A stretch of 64,000 nucleotides of DNA, from positions 7,818,501-7,882,500 of the forward strand of contig NZ_CP114200.1 in NCBI RefSeq assembly GCF_029392895.1, given 5' to 3'. Each line of letters opens with the position of its first letter. Within the stretch, counting starts at the first letter, position 1. Positions 50,443-60,145 of this stretch are shown one piece after another. Under the pieces are notes generated by a model. It saw only the letters and a program-made list of their open reading frames with translations, ran no database searches and was not told the origin of the DNA. The translations under genes and the position numbers were made by a program. Source of the DNA: Streptomyces sp. 71268. GTDB taxonomy: Bacteria > Actinomycetota > Actinomycetes > Streptomycetales > Streptomycetaceae.

Positions 50443-53400
50443 ATGACCAGTCCACTTCTTCGCCGTTCGGGCGTTCCGGCCCTCGTCGGGCGCACCGGAG
50501 AACTGCGCGCGCTGCTCGACGCCATCAACCACCCTCCCGCGGTCGCCTTCGTCGAGGGAGAGGCCGGGATAGGCAAGACCCGGCTGATCCGGGAGACGCT
50601 GGGCCACCCGTCCGTACGAGGCCGCCGCGTGCTGCTCGGCACATGCCAGCCGCTGCGCGAACCCTTCCCCTACGGCCCGTTCTTCGACCTGCTACGGCAA
50701 CTCGAAGGCCAGTTACCCCGCGCTCTCAACCCGGTGTGCGGCGCGCTGCGGCCCTACCTGCCGGAGTTGGCCGACGCGTTGCCGCCCACGCCGGAGACAC
50801 TGCACGACCACCAGGCTCGCCGACACCGGCTCTTCCGCGCGGTGCGCGCACTCCTCGCCTCGCTCGGCCAGGTCGTCGTGGTCGTGGAGGACCTGCACTG
50901 GGCGGACGACGGCACCCGCGACCTGGTCGGCTTCCTCGTCGAGGACCCGCCCGCCGACCTGGCGATGGTGCTCAGCTACCGCCGCGAGGACCTCGCGAAC
51001 ATCGGGCTGCAACTAGGCCGCGCCTATCGGCACCCGCCCGGTACCACCTCCGCCCTGATCCCGCTCGGGCCCCTGGACGTGTCGGCCGTCCGTAGTCTCG
51101 CCACCGCCATCACCGGCGGCGAGACCGTACCCGCCGACCTCGCCGCCGAACTGCACGAACGCACCGCCGGCATCCCGTTCGTCCTGGAGGAGGTCGTCCG
51201 CGCGCTCACCGTCGGCGGTCTACCGGCGGGCTGGGGCGCGCAGCGGGAGACACTCGACGCGATGGAGGTGCCCCGGCTGCTGCGCGAGGCGATGGTGGAC
51301 CAGACGACGGGGTTCTCGGCGAACGCCATGGCCGTGGTGCGTGCGGCTGCCGTGCTGCGCGTCCCCGCCGCCGAGGACCTGATCACCGCTGTCGCCAGCG
51401 CCGAGCCCGCTCTCGCCGAAGCCGATGACCCTCGGTCCTTCGCGAGCGCCGGCCGAGCGGGTACGCGCGGGGACGCGCCGGGCGCGCTGTCGGGGCACGG
51501 TGCTGGCGGGGCTGGCGGTGGCGCGTACCCCCGCGTGCCCCGGCCCCCGAGCGGCGTCGACGCGGGCGGTGGGATCAGGGAGGCGCTGCTGGCGGGCGTG
51601 CTCCACGACTTCGGCGGTGACCGCTACGGCTTTCGGCACTCCCTCGCCCAGCAGGCGGCCTACGACGCACTGCCGAGCCTGGACCGGCGGCGACTGCACC
51701 GCCGTGTGATGGCCGTGCTCGTCGACGTCGATCCGCCGCCGCTGGTGCAACTCGCCTACCACGCACGGCAGGTCGGCGACCTCGATGCCTGGTTGCGGTA
51801 CAGCGAGGCGGCGGTGGACGCCGCCCGCGAGCTGGGCGACACCGCCGTCGCGGCCGAGATACTGGAGGGGTTGCTGTCCGACCCTCGACTGCGCGACAGC
51901 GACCGGGCCAGGTTCGCCGTCCAGCTCAGCCGGGTCGCGGTGTTGGGCCTCGCCTACCGCAGGGCCGTCGCGCTGTTGCGCGACATCGTGCGCGACGGCG
52001 ACCTCCCCGACGTCGTACGCGGCGAGGTCCGGCTCAACCTCGGGCTGTTGCTCAGGAACCAGGCCGGACAGTACGAGCAGGGTTGGCTGGACACCGAGAT
52101 CGCGGTCCGGGAGCTGCGCGACTCGCCCGAACTCGCCGCCCGGGCCATGGCCGCGCTGGCCATGGCGAGCTCCGGCGAGCAGCCGTACGGGTCGTACCAG
52201 CGGTGGATCGCCCGCGCCGAGGGGCTCCTCACCGACCGGTCGGACCCGGCCCTGCGGCTGGCCGTACGGGGCAACCACGTCGTCCTGCGCATGATGGCCG
52301 GCGATCCCACGGTCTGGGCCGAGGCAGAGGAGATGATGGGCACCGGGCGGAGCCCCGAAGAGTGCCTCCAGCTCGCCCGGCTGTCCGGCAACCTGGCCGA
52401 GGCCACCACCTGGCTCGGCCACTACGCGGCGGCGCAGCGGTTCCGACGGGTGGGAGAGCGACTCGCCGCCGAGTGTGGGTCGCCCTGGCTCCAGGGGATC
52501 GTCGACGGCACCTCGCTGCGGCTGGAATGGAGCCTGGGCAACTGGCGTGACCTGGCCACGCGTGCGCGCCAGGTGCTCGACATGGTGCAGGGTGTGTCCG
52601 GCACCGCGGCCGACGCGTACCTGGTCCTCGGCCTCCTCGCCATCGCACGCGGTGAGTGGGACGAGGCCGCCGACGCACTCGAAGCCGCCGCCCTCGGTGA
52701 CCCGGTCAACGCCCGGGCCCCCGTCCTGGCCGCCGCCACGGGGGCGATGATCCGGGTGTGGATGGCCCGTGGCGAGATGGGGGCGGCCCGGACGGAGGCG
52801 GAACGGGCCGTTGCCAGGGTCCGACGCAAGGGGATGTGGGTCTGGGGCGCGGACCTCATGCCGACGGCGGTCGCCGTGCTCGTACGTCACGGACGGGTGC
52901 CGGAGGCGGACGCCCTGGTCGCGGAGTACGCCGCGGGCATCGCCGGCCGCGACGCGCCGCTGGCCGCCGCCGCACTGGAGGCATGCCGGGGGGCGGTGGC
53001 GTACGCACAGGGCCACCTGGCCACGGCCATCGCGGCCTACGAGACGGCGAGCGCTCGGTACGCGGCGCTGCCCAGACCGTACTCGGCGGCCCGCGCCGCT
53101 GAAGCCGCGCTGCGCTGCGGTCTCGCTACGGGGGGCCTTGGGGGCAAGGCCGGCCTTGCCGGTACGGCGGGGCGCGGCGGTGCCGGCCGCGCGGAGGGTA
53201 GGTCCGGGGCGCGGATCGCCAGGGAGCTGACCGAACTCGCCGAGCGCTTCGCCGCACTGGGCGCCACGCGGGACGCGGCCCGGTGCCGTCGGGTGTTGCG
53301 TGATAACGGTGTCAGCATCTCCGCGCGACGCGGTCGGCGCGGCTACGGCGACCAACTCACGCCGCGCGAGAAGGAGGTGGCCCGCCTCGTGGCCACGGGG

Positions 53401-53526
53401 CGCACGAACCGGGAGATCGCCGACGTGCTCTTCCTGTCGCCACGGACGGTCGAGCAGCACGTGGCGCGGGTGCTGCACAAGCTCAACCTCACCTCCCGAA
53501 GCGAGGTGCCAACGGACGCCTACTGA
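50443..53526 (+). CDS. LuxR-family transcriptional regulator with N-terminal ATPase (LAL type)
   Basis: This 1027-residue regulator has an N-terminal AAA/STAND ATPase with Walker A GEAGIGKTRL and Walker B VVVVEDLHWADDG. A long helical TPR-like middle follows. The C-terminal LuxR HTH is LTPREKEVARLVATGRTNRE followed by IADVLFLSPRTVEQHVARVL. LALs often act as pathway-specific or global activators in streptomycetes. The ATG at 50,443 has GGAG 6 nt upstream; a GTG at 50,401 is an alternative. It lies 2 kb after the RiPP-type cluster but beyond its terminator, so control of that cluster is possible without direct evidence. Low-complexity Gly/Ala insertions occur around residues 345-380. Confidence 0.92.
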   Translation: MTSPLLRRSGVPALVGRTGELRALLDAINHPPAVAFVEGEAGIGKTRLIRETLGHPSVRGRRVLLGTCQPLREPFPYGPFFDLLRQLEGQLPRALNPVCGALRPYLPELADALPPTPETLHDHQARRHRLFRAVRALLASLGQVVVVVEDLHWADDGTRDLVGFLVEDPPADLAMVLSYRREDLANIGLQLGRAYRHPPGTTSALIPLGPLDVSAVRSLATAITGGETVPADLAAELHERTAGIPFVLEEVVRALTVGGLPAGWGAQRETLDAMEVPRLLREAMVDQTTGFSANAMAVVRAAAVLRVPAAEDLITAVASAEPALAEADDPRSFASAGRAGTRGDAPGALSGHGAGGAGGGAYPRVPRPPSGVDAGGGIREALLAGVLHDFGGDRYGFRHSLAQQAAYDALPSLDRRRLHRRVMAVLVDVDPPPLVQLAYHARQVGDLDAWLRYSEAAVDAARELGDTAVAAEILEGLLSDPRLRDSDRARFAVQLSRVAVLGLAYRRAVALLRDIVRDGDLPDVVRGEVRLNLGLLLRNQAGQYEQGWLDTEIAVRELRDSPELAARAMAALAMASSGEQPYGSYQRWIARAEGLLTDRSDPALRLAVRGNHVVLRMMAGDPTVWAEAEEMMGTGRSPEECLQLARLSGNLAEATTWLGHYAAAQRFRRVGERLAAECGSPWLQGIVDGTSLRLEWSLGNWRDLATRARQVLDMVQGVSGTAADAYLVLGLLAIARGEWDEAADALEAAALGDPVNARAPVLAAATGAMIRVWMARGEMGAARTEAERAVARVRRKGMWVWGADLMPTAVAVLVRHGRVPEADALVAEYAAGIAGRDAPLAAAALEACRGAVAYAQGHLATAIAAYETASARYAALPRPYSAARAAEAALRCGLATGGLGGKAGLAGTAGRGGAGRAEGRSGARIARELTELAERFAALGATRDAARCRRVLRDNGVSISARRGRRGYGDQLTPREKEVARLVATGRTNREIADVLFLSPRTVEQHVARVLHKLNLTSRSEVPTDAY

Positions 53527-53650
53527 CCACTGTCGCCTCTGTTGGCCTCGCCGGTCCGTGCGGCGTGGTCGTGGGGTGGTTGACTTCCGCGCCCACTGCT
53601 TCGCGTACGCCGACCGGAGCGTCGCGGGTCGCGTACGCCGCCACACGTCG

Positions 53651-53676
53651 GTGCGGGGCCCCTGGGGGCCCCGCAC
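53651..53676 (+). terminator. Terminator after the LuxR regulator
   Basis: A 12-bp GC-rich inverted repeat with a minimal loop (53,651-53,662 with 53,665-53,676) lies 125 nt after the stop. Confidence 0.6.
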
Positions 53677-53692
53677 GCTGCGGGTGGTCTGT

Positions 53693-53728
53693 CTCGGAGG
53701 TCGGGTGTGGGACGGCCCGACCTCCGAG
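53693..53728 (-). terminator. Terminator between convergent genes, probably for the subtilisin-like gene
   Basis: A perfect 13-bp inverted repeat (53,693-53,705 with 53,716-53,728) lies about 106 nt past the stop of the minus-strand protease gene. Confidence 0.6.
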
Positions 53729-53834
53729 GGACGAGCGGTAGCCGTCGATGATTGGGAGGCTCGGCGGCTGGTGCGGGAAGGCAGTCAGCCGTGGTGGGTG
53801 GGAGGGTCAGCTGGCCTGTCGAGCGGTGGTGGGG

Positions 53835-55643
53835 TCAGTTACCGAAGCAGACGGTCTGGCTGCCGTAGTCGCGGCACTGGATCTGCTTGGTCGCGGTGCC
53901 GGCGTTGCCTGCCCGGTCGGTGACCGTGAGCTCCGCCGTGTAGGTCTTCTGACCCGCCGGGTAGGTGTTCTTGGCGGTCCTGCCCTCGCCGGTCTCGCCG
54001 TCGCCGAACTTCCAGGCGTACGAGGAGATGTCACCGTCCTTGTCGGTGGAGCGGGAGGCGTCGAAGGCGCACGCGTCGTTCCGGCAGGAGACGGTGAACC
54101 GTGCCACCGGCGGCTCGCCCGCAGGCTTGCCGACGGCCACCTTCCTGGTGACGGTCCCGGTCTTGCCGCTGTTGTCGGTCACCGTCAGCTTGACCTCGTA
54201 CGAACCGGCCTTGTCGTAGGTGTGCGACGGCTTGGCGCCCTCGCCGGTCCTGCCGTCACCGAACTCCCACGCGTACGAGGAGATCGAACCGTCCGGGTCC
54301 TTCGACGCGGACGCGTCGAAGGCGCACGTCGTGCTGGTCTGCGAGCAGGTGGGTGTGAACTCCGCGGTCGGCTTGCCGGGGTCGGCGGGGGCACCGAGCT
54401 TGGTCACGTCGAGGAACTTGTTGGGCGAGCCCGTGCCCGGGTTGGTGACCACGCCGTCCCGCGCGGCGGCGATCACCGCGTCGGTGGCCTGCGCGCTGCT
54501 CGCCTTCGGGTTGTTCTCCAGGTAGAGAGCGAGCGCGCCGGCGGCGTGCGGCGCGGCCATGGAGGTGCCACCCATCGTGGTCTTGCCCGTGTCGGAGCTG
54601 TTACTGGCCGAGGTGATGTTGCCGCCGGGGGCGAACAGGTCGATACAACGCCCGTAGTTGGAGAAGCTGGACCGCGCGTTGTTGCTGTCGGTGGAGCCGA
54701 GCGACAAAGCCTCGGGTGTGTCGCCGGGCGAGGTGCCGCACGCGTCCTGGTTGGCGTTGCCCGCCGAGATCGCGGTCGGGAACCCGGCCTGCACGGCTCG
54801 CTTGGTCGCGTCCCGCATGCCCTGCGGGTCGGCGTTCGGACCGCCGGAGCCCAGGCTCATGTTGATGACGCCGGGCTTCTTGCCGTTCTTGACGACCCAG
54901 TCGATGCCCGCGATGGTGTCCGCGTCGGGACCACTGCCCTGACAGTCGAGCACCCGTACGGCGACGATCTTGGCCTGCTTGGCGACGCCGTACTCCTTGC
55001 CGGCGACGGTGCCGGCCACATGCGTGCCATGGCCGTAGCAGTCGGCGGCGTCGTTGTCGTCGTCGAGGAAGTCGTAGCCGGACGAGGCGCGGCCCTCGAA
55101 GGTCTGGTGCGAGAACCGGGCGCCGGAGTCGATGACGTACGCGGTGACACCCGTGCCCGTGCCCGGGTAGTCGTACGCCTTGTCCTGCTTGCCGTCCACG
55201 GCGTCCAAGCCCCAGGACGGCGGGTTGGGTTGGCTGCCGCCCCCGGTCGCGCGCACCAGCAAGGACTGCTGCACGTAGGCGACCTCGGGGTCCGCCGCCA
55301 GCCGCTTGGCCTGGCCGGGCGTCATCCTGGCCGAGAAACCGCGCAGGGCCGCGGTGTAGACCCGATCGGCGACGCCGCCGTAGCGATCGGTGAGCCGGTC
55401 GGCCTGGTCGGTGACGGCGGTCTCGGCAGCCGCGGAGACCGAGGTGGCGCCCTTGAGCGAGACGATGTACAGGCCGTCGATGGCACCGGGGACCCCGGCG
55501 TTGACGACCCTTCCTTCGGCGGCCGTGCCGCCGCTGTCCCCGGTGGCCTGGGCGGGTGCGCCGGCCACGGCCAGCGCGGCGGTGACGGCGAGCCCGGTAC
55601 AACATGCCGTCAACCAGCGGTAGGTCCTTGTCGCGGTTCTCAT
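53835..55643 (-). CDS. Secreted subtilisin-family (S8) protease with two PKD domains
   Basis: This 602-residue preproprotein has a signal peptide to about AQA-TG, an I9 inhibitor propeptide (residues about 55-130) and an S8 catalytic domain. The catalytic residues are Asp172 (VIDSGARFSH), His205 (GHGTHVAGT), oxyanion Asn296 (SAGNANQD) and Ser361 (GGTSMAAPH). Two PKD domains follow, each with a SSYAW-x-FGDG core (about 395-480 and 490-575). They probably bind protein or polysaccharide substrates outside the cell. Start: ATG at 55,643, immediately before the signal peptide; upstream in-frame codons lack signal character. The tail ends CRDYGSQTVCFGN, with two Cys that could pair. Confidence 0.93.
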   Translation of the reverse strand: MRTATRTYRWLTACCTGLAVTAALAVAGAPAQATGDSGGTAAEGRVVNAGVPGAIDGLYIVSLKGATSVSAAAETAVTDQADRLTDRYGGVADRVYTAALRGFSARMTPGQAKRLAADPEVAYVQQSLLVRATGGGSQPNPPSWGLDAVDGKQDKAYDYPGTGTGVTAYVIDSGARFSHQTFEGRASSGYDFLDDDNDAADCYGHGTHVAGTVAGKEYGVAKQAKIVAVRVLDCQGSGPDADTIAGIDWVVKNGKKPGVINMSLGSGGPNADPQGMRDATKRAVQAGFPTAISAGNANQDACGTSPGDTPEALSLGSTDSNNARSSFSNYGRCIDLFAPGGNITSASNSSDTGKTTMGGTSMAAPHAAGALALYLENNPKASSAQATDAVIAAARDGVVTNPGTGSPNKFLDVTKLGAPADPGKPTAEFTPTCSQTSTTCAFDASASKDPDGSISSYAWEFGDGRTGEGAKPSHTYDKAGSYEVKLTVTDNSGKTGTVTRKVAVGKPAGEPPVARFTVSCRNDACAFDASRSTDKDGDISSYAWKFGDGETGEGRTAKNTYPAGQKTYTAELTVTDRAGNAGTATKQIQCRDYGSQTVCFGN

Positions 55644-56530
55644 CGTGGGTGTGTCTGCCTTTCCGTCTTGGTGTGGGGTGCCTGGTACGTCGGTGGAACG
55701 CCGGCGGTACACGGCGCACAGCCGGCGGGAACGGACGGACAACCGATGGCAGGCGAGAGGTGCCGGAGCCCGTTCGTGCCGCTCGCCACGAGCGTCGGCG
55801 GGAGGGACGCGTCCGCGATGGGAGACGGACGTGCCCCGGCTCCGATCGGCGGCCGCGACCAGACGGCCGCCGCCGTCGCGAGGTGCTCGACCACTCGCCC
55901 GGCGCGAGCGGACCCGGTGGGACGAGACGACGGTGCGTAACGCCTCTGCCCGTCCCGCGCCGAGGCTCACGGCCTGGGCGAGGTCGCCGTCACCGGTGGT
56001 GGCGCTCGCCGAACCGGTGCCGACCGTCGCGGACACTGTCGCGGCGGCGGCGACCCGACACGGCGTCGCCCGCCGCCTGGCCCGTGCCGCTGTCCATCGC
56101 CCCCGGTCGGAGGCGCCGTCCGGCCCGATGTGTGGTCGAGCCGAACGAGGAGTCCGCCACCAACGCCGTCGGGAGTGTGGGAGGTACGACGGCGCCGGCT
56201 GACGGGCCTACCTTGACGGTGTGCGGGGACCGGTAGCAATCCGTGTCGCACTCCGTATCGCGAGCGGCCTGGGCGCCGACGGTCTGACAGCCGGCGTGCC
56301 CAGTGCCGCGTACGGCTTCCTCGCCGACCCCGCGCACAGGTGACGAGGGCGGCGGGTGAGGAAACGGCGTGTGGCGCCCAACAGGCGGAACTGCGGATCG
56401 CGGCGTGTGCCCGGTCAGCGGCGGACGCGACACCCAGCCAAGTCACGGACAGGCGGTCTGACCAGCATGAGCGACTTACCGGGGGAGTGGCCGCCACGCC
56501 GCCGGGGAGGCGGTCCTCCGGCGGCGCGGG
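55644..56530. other. Intergenic stretch of about 890 nt
   Basis: No gene is supported. Several open frames exist on both strands because of high GC, but none has a ribosome site plus protein-family features. It includes the promoter of the subtilisin-like gene at its left end. Confidence 0.5.
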
Positions 56531-57436
56531 TCAGCGCTGTGATCCGGATTCCGCCGATGACAGCCTCTCCGATGCCAGGCCCTCCGTGGCGCCCAGTTCC
56601 TGCGCCCCTATGACGGACAGCAGCTCCAACTGCTCGGCCCCCCGGCTTCCGGGTGGGGCGGTGAACCACAGCAGTCGTTGCCGTCCGTCCTCGCTGAAGA
56701 GGTTGTAGCAGTCGAGTTCGACGACGCCCAGCAGGGGGTGGACGATCCGCTTGCGGTCCATGCGGCGCACCGCGACGTCGTGGGTGTCCCACAGGTCCGC
56801 GAACTCCTGGCTGCGGCGACGCAGCACGGCCACCATCTTCGTGACCTCCGCGTCCCGGCCGCGCCGGGCGGCCGCAGCCTGGAGGTCGGCCACGAACACC
56901 CGGGAGTGGTGCGGGTGGTCCTCGGGCGGGTACATCTCGCGCGCCCGCGGGTCGGTGAACCAGCGGTACACGAAGCTCGCCGCCGGGCCACGGTGTGCCG
57001 GGGACCTGCCGAGCAGGGCCCGAGCCAGGTCGTTCTCCACCAGGGTCTCGTGCAGGTCGGTGATGACGCGTGCCGGGGTGTTGGAGAGCCGGTCCAGGAG
57101 CCCGAGGAGCGCGGGCTGCACGTGTGCTGACGTTCCGTGTGCGGACGGCGGGATCGGCCGTTCGGCCAGGTGGTACAGGTGGTCGCGCTCGTCGCCGTTC
57201 AGGCGCAGGGCGCGGGCGAGGGCGGCCAGGGTCTGGGCCGAGGGTTGCACGCCGTTCTTGGCGCTGCCGCGTTCCAGCTCGGTGTAGTAGTCGACGGACA
57301 GCCCTGCCAGCTGTGCGACCTCCTCGCGGCGCAACCCGGGGACGCGTCGGCGCGGGCCTTGCGGGAGGCCGACCTCGCCGGGGCGGATGCGGTCGCGGCG
57401 GGTCCTGAGGAAGGCGCCGAGTTCTGGAAGGTTCAC
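56531..57436 (-). CDS. XRE-family regulator with MmyB-like ligand domain
   Basis: This 301-residue protein has an N-terminal helix-turn-helix (LGAFLRTRRDRI ... GLRREEVAQLAGLSVDYYTE then LERG, residues about 5-75). A C-terminal MmyB-like PAS-type domain follows (WFTDPRAREMYPPEDHPHHS). HPLLGVVELDCYNLFSED is its closing block. Relatives bind fatty-acid-like or other small ligands and repress a divergent SDR gene. GTG at 57,436 is the normal start for this family; GGAGG lies too close to serve as a standard ribosome site, so a leaderless or weakly initiated message is likely. Divergent from the SDR gene across 158 bp. Confidence 0.85.
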   Translation of the reverse strand: MNLPELGAFLRTRRDRIRPGEVGLPQGPRRRVPGLRREEVAQLAGLSVDYYTELERGSAKNGVQPSAQTLAALARALRLNGDERDHLYHLAERPIPPSAHGTSAHVQPALLGLLDRLSNTPARVITDLHETLVENDLARALLGRSPAHRGPAASFVYRWFTDPRAREMYPPEDHPHHSRVFVADLQAAAARRGRDAEVTKMVAVLRRRSQEFADLWDTHDVAVRRMDRKRIVHPLLGVVELDCYNLFSEDGRQRLLWFTAPPGSRGAEQLELLSVIGAQELGATEGLASERLSSAESGSQR

Positions 57437-57594
57437 CCCTCCATCGTCGCTCGTAGGACAGAGCGCAGCCAGGGGGTGGCAACCCCTGGGTAGACACAGC
57501 CCTGGCTGGGGGCGGCGGGCCGGTCGATCGTGGAGGCCACAGCAGGGCGACGGCGAGGCCGTGGCCCGCCCCCCATCCACCACAGGAGACAGCC
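57437..57594. promoter_or_regulatory. Shared control region of the MmyB-type regulator and the SDR gene
   Basis: A 158-bp divergent gap. In this gene arrangement the regulator usually binds between the two genes and controls both. I could not define the operator by eye. Confidence 0.45.
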
Positions 57595-58377
57595 ATGCCC
57601 CTCCCCACGTCCCCCGACGGGACCGCGTCCCCGGCCCAACCCTCCGACTCACCCCGTGTCGCGATCGTCGTCGGCGGCTCGCGCGGCATCGGCCGCCAGA
57701 CTGTCGGCCGGCTGGTCGCCGACGGATACGCCGTCGTGGTCGGCTACGCGGGCAACCGGGACGAGGCCGAGGTCGCCGTGCGGGAGGCCGCCGCTGTCGG
57801 TGGCCGGGCGATCGCGGTGCGCGCGGACGTCGCCGACGAACGCGCGGTCGCGGCCCTGTTCGACGCGGCCGAAGCGGAGTTCGGCGGGGTCGACGTCGTC
57901 GTGCACGCGGCCGGGCGAATGCACCTGGCGCCGATAGCCGAGCTGGACCTGGCCGCCCTGGACGACCTGCACCGCACCAACATCCGCGGCACGTTCGTCG
58001 TTGCCCAGCAGGCCGCTCGTCGGGTGCGTCCCGGTGGCGCGATCGTGACCTTCTCCACGTCCGTGGTGGGACTGGCCTTCCCGGGTTACGGCGCGTACGC
58101 CGCCAGCAAGGGTGCCGTCGAGGCGCTGACGCTGATCCTGGCCCGGGAGCTGCGGGGCCGGGACGTCACCGTCAACACCGTCGCGCCCGGCCCCACGGCC
58201 ACCAACCTGTTCCTGGACGGCAAGGACGAGGAGACCATCGCACGCCTGGCCGCCCAGCCCCCGCTGGAGCGCCTCGGTACCCCGGCCGACATCGCCGAGG
58301 TCGTCGCGTTCCTGGCCTCCCCGGCCGGCCACTGGATCAACGGACAGGTCATTCGCGCCAACGGCGGAATCGTCTGA
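57595..58377 (+). CDS. Short-chain dehydrogenase/reductase (classical SDR)
   Basis: This 260-residue NAD(P)-dependent oxidoreductase has the cofactor motif VGGSRGIGR (TGxxxGxG type), VVVHAAGRMH (NNAG position), the catalytic Ser in FSTSVVG and YAASK for Tyr and Lys. The ending HWINGQVIRANGG is the usual one. The enzyme most resembles 3-oxoacyl-ACP reductase-like SDRs; its substrate is unknown. CAGGAGA lies before the ATG. It is divergent from the MmyB-type regulator and followed 72 nt later by a tautomerase gene, forming a small regulated unit. Confidence 0.92.
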   Translation: MPLPTSPDGTASPAQPSDSPRVAIVVGGSRGIGRQTVGRLVADGYAVVVGYAGNRDEAEVAVREAAAVGGRAIAVRADVADERAVAALFDAAEAEFGGVDVVVHAAGRMHLAPIAELDLAALDDLHRTNIRGTFVVAQQAARRVRPGGAIVTFSTSVVGLAFPGYGAYAASKGAVEALTLILARELRGRDVTVNTVAPGPTATNLFLDGKDEETIARLAAQPPLERLGTPADIAEVVAFLASPAGHWINGQVIRANGGIV

Positions 58378-58449
58378 GCCGCCTGCGGGACAGCCTGCTC
58401 ACCGTAGACAGCCTCTGTAAGACCCCACTGAGAAAAGGAACAACCAGTC

Positions 58450-58674
58450 ATGCCTTTCGCGAACTTCAAGGTCCCCGAGAAGACCCTCACCCCGAGGCAG
58501 AAGGAGGAGATCGTCACCCGCACCACCGAGCTGTACGTCGAGATCTACGGCGAGCGCGCCCGCGACAACACCATGGTGCTGATCGAAGAGGTCGCCGACG
58601 GCGGCTGGGGCATCTCCGGCACCGTGCTGACCCTCGCCATGCTCGGCGAGGCGACACCCACTGACGCCCGCTGA
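58450..58674 (+). CDS. 4-oxalocrotonate tautomerase-family protein
   Basis: This 74-residue tautomerase has Pro2 directly after the initiator Met (MPFANFKVPEKTLTPRQK), which becomes the N-terminal catalytic proline. The GWGISGTVLT region matches the family's C-terminal hairpin. Small tautomerases isomerise enol-keto substrates as oligomers. The ribosome site AAAAGGAAC lies upstream. It is probably cotranscribed with the SDR gene. Confidence 0.85.
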   Translation: MPFANFKVPEKTLTPRQKEEIVTRTTELYVEIYGERARDNTMVLIEEVADGGWGISGTVLTLAMLGEATPTDAR

Positions 58675-58927
58675 CACCAGCGACGCCTGACCAGCACGGG
58701 CCGTCGTTCCGGGTTCACCGGCCGCGTCAGGGCCGCGGTGGGGCCATTCCCGCATGGCGGGTACGGTCCCTCCGCTACCGACCGATTCCCAACGTGGCCC
58801 GTGCCTGGGGGCCATCGCCACCGTCGCGAAAGCTCCTGACCAGCGGACAGGCCGCTCCCCTCGGAAGGGGCGTCGGCGCACGCGCGCAGCGGCGTGTCCG
58901 GCAGGCCGTAGCCGAGGCCCAGCCGCC

Positions 58928-59644
58928 TCACAGGGTCCGGCGCACGCCCGCCTGACGTTCGAGGTTGTTCAGCTGCACCGACAGGTCCCCGGCCACGGCG
59001 TCGTGGGCCGGGCCGAGACGTCCTACGGGCAGAAGCTCCTCGCCCCTCATGTCCTCCAGCAGGAGGGCGAACGCGGCATACATGGCCACCGCCGCGAGGA
59101 GCAGGCCGAGGGCACCGGAGGTGTAGCCGAGCCATGTGGCACCGGTGAAGTTGGAGAACGCGGCCACGGCGAAGCGCGGTACCGCCACACAGAGCACGAC
59201 CCACATCACCCGCTTGCGGGACGCGATGGTCGCCATCATCAGGGCGAAGACGGCGAACACGAGGTTGAGCACGCCAAGCACCTCGGTGCCCGACGGCGGA
59301 TCGATGGCCAGCACCAGGGAACTCGCCAGCCAGGTACCGGAGAAACAGGCCATGAGTGTCGCCGCGAGGACATCCCGTGCCCCGAACGCCAGGATGCTGA
59401 CGATCAGTTGCAGGATGAAGGCCGGAAAGATCGTCAAGGCCACGGCTCGATGAGCGTCGTCGCCCAGGAAGCCCAACTGGAGGCTGGCGACGACCACGGA
59501 GGCGATCGCCACCGCGAAGAAACCGACCGGCATGGGGGAGGCGATGGGGTGGAGGTTGATGCGGGTCATCGGGCGCAGGGACGGTTCGAAATGTACGCCT
59601 GTCGGCGCGGCCTGCTCCCCCAGCTGTTCGGGACTGTCTGTCAT
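58928..59644 (-). CDS. GPR1/FUN34/YaaH (acetate uptake) family membrane protein
   Basis: This 238-residue protein has six hydrophobic helices. The entry motif INLHPIASPMPVGFFAV corresponds to the N-P-A-P-x-G motif of the acetate/succinate transporter family but is altered (HPIASP-x-P). An FAFG-like segment (ILAFGARDVLAATLMACFSGTWL) and a C-terminal cytoplasmic tail follow. Such proteins move acetate or other small carboxylates. The change in the signature motif leaves the substrate open. CAGGAGAG precedes the ATG at 59,644. Confidence 0.75.
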   Translation of the reverse strand: MTDSPEQLGEQAAPTGVHFEPSLRPMTRINLHPIASPMPVGFFAVAIASVVVASLQLGFLGDDAHRAVALTIFPAFILQLIVSILAFGARDVLAATLMACFSGTWLASSLVLAIDPPSGTEVLGVLNLVFAVFALMMATIASRKRVMWVVLCVAVPRFAVAAFSNFTGATWLGYTSGALGLLLAAVAMYAAFALLLEDMRGEELLPVGRLGPAHDAVAGDLSVQLNNLERQAGVRRTL

Positions 59645-59738
59645 GGTGAACTCTCCTGTAAGTCGTTCTGGTGAGGGAGCGGGGACCGACCACCGCGACA
59701 GTCGGCATGCGGCGGCGGTTGCGGCCCGCAGCTCGACT

Positions 59739-59916
59739 AGCGGCCGTAGAGGATCTGTGTGTCGGCCAGGGCCTTGTCGAGCCGCTGACAGGAGTACATA
59801 CGGGCTTCGTGGGACAGGCCGAGCGGGAACTGCCTGACGGTCCCGAACTCCTGGACGCTCTCGCCCGTCTGCCGCGACCGTGGCTGGCTGCTCCCATGTC
59901 GCGAGCTGGTGGTCAT
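59739..59916 (-). pseudogene. Truncated Dps/ferritin-like gene
   Basis: After GGAGGCGGAAC and ATG the frame reads GTVRQFPLGLSHEARMYSCQ then RLDKALADTQILYGR-stop. This corresponds to the N-terminal 50-60 residues of streptomycete Dps-like proteins, where 'LADTQ-x-LY' is normally followed by KKHHW and the ferroxidase helices. Here a stop appears at that point and the rest is missing. The next gene downstream starts about 90 nt later. Confidence 0.5.
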
Positions 59917-60145
59917 GTTCCGCCTCCGGCGATCCGCTCTCTGTGTGCGGACGACGCTATGAGCCGGTGCGGCGGACTGGTTGCCCGGGAGCGCACGCGA
60001 TGGTGCGCGGCAGCGCACAGTGGACGCGGCTGGGCCCCGTGGTTCGTTCCTGGGCGAGTCCGCGTGCGCTGACGGGCACGTCCCGCTGCCTCGCCGCTTC
60101 TAGCCTCTCGCGGATGGTGTGAGCCGACGAGCGGCAAGGAGAGGT

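Noticed and set aside
50443..53526. LAL regulator as the dedicated activator of the PEARL-type cluster
   Set aside because: It lies beyond the cluster terminator and an unrelated protease gene, and its ACCGG-type repeat does not occur in the cluster promoter region.
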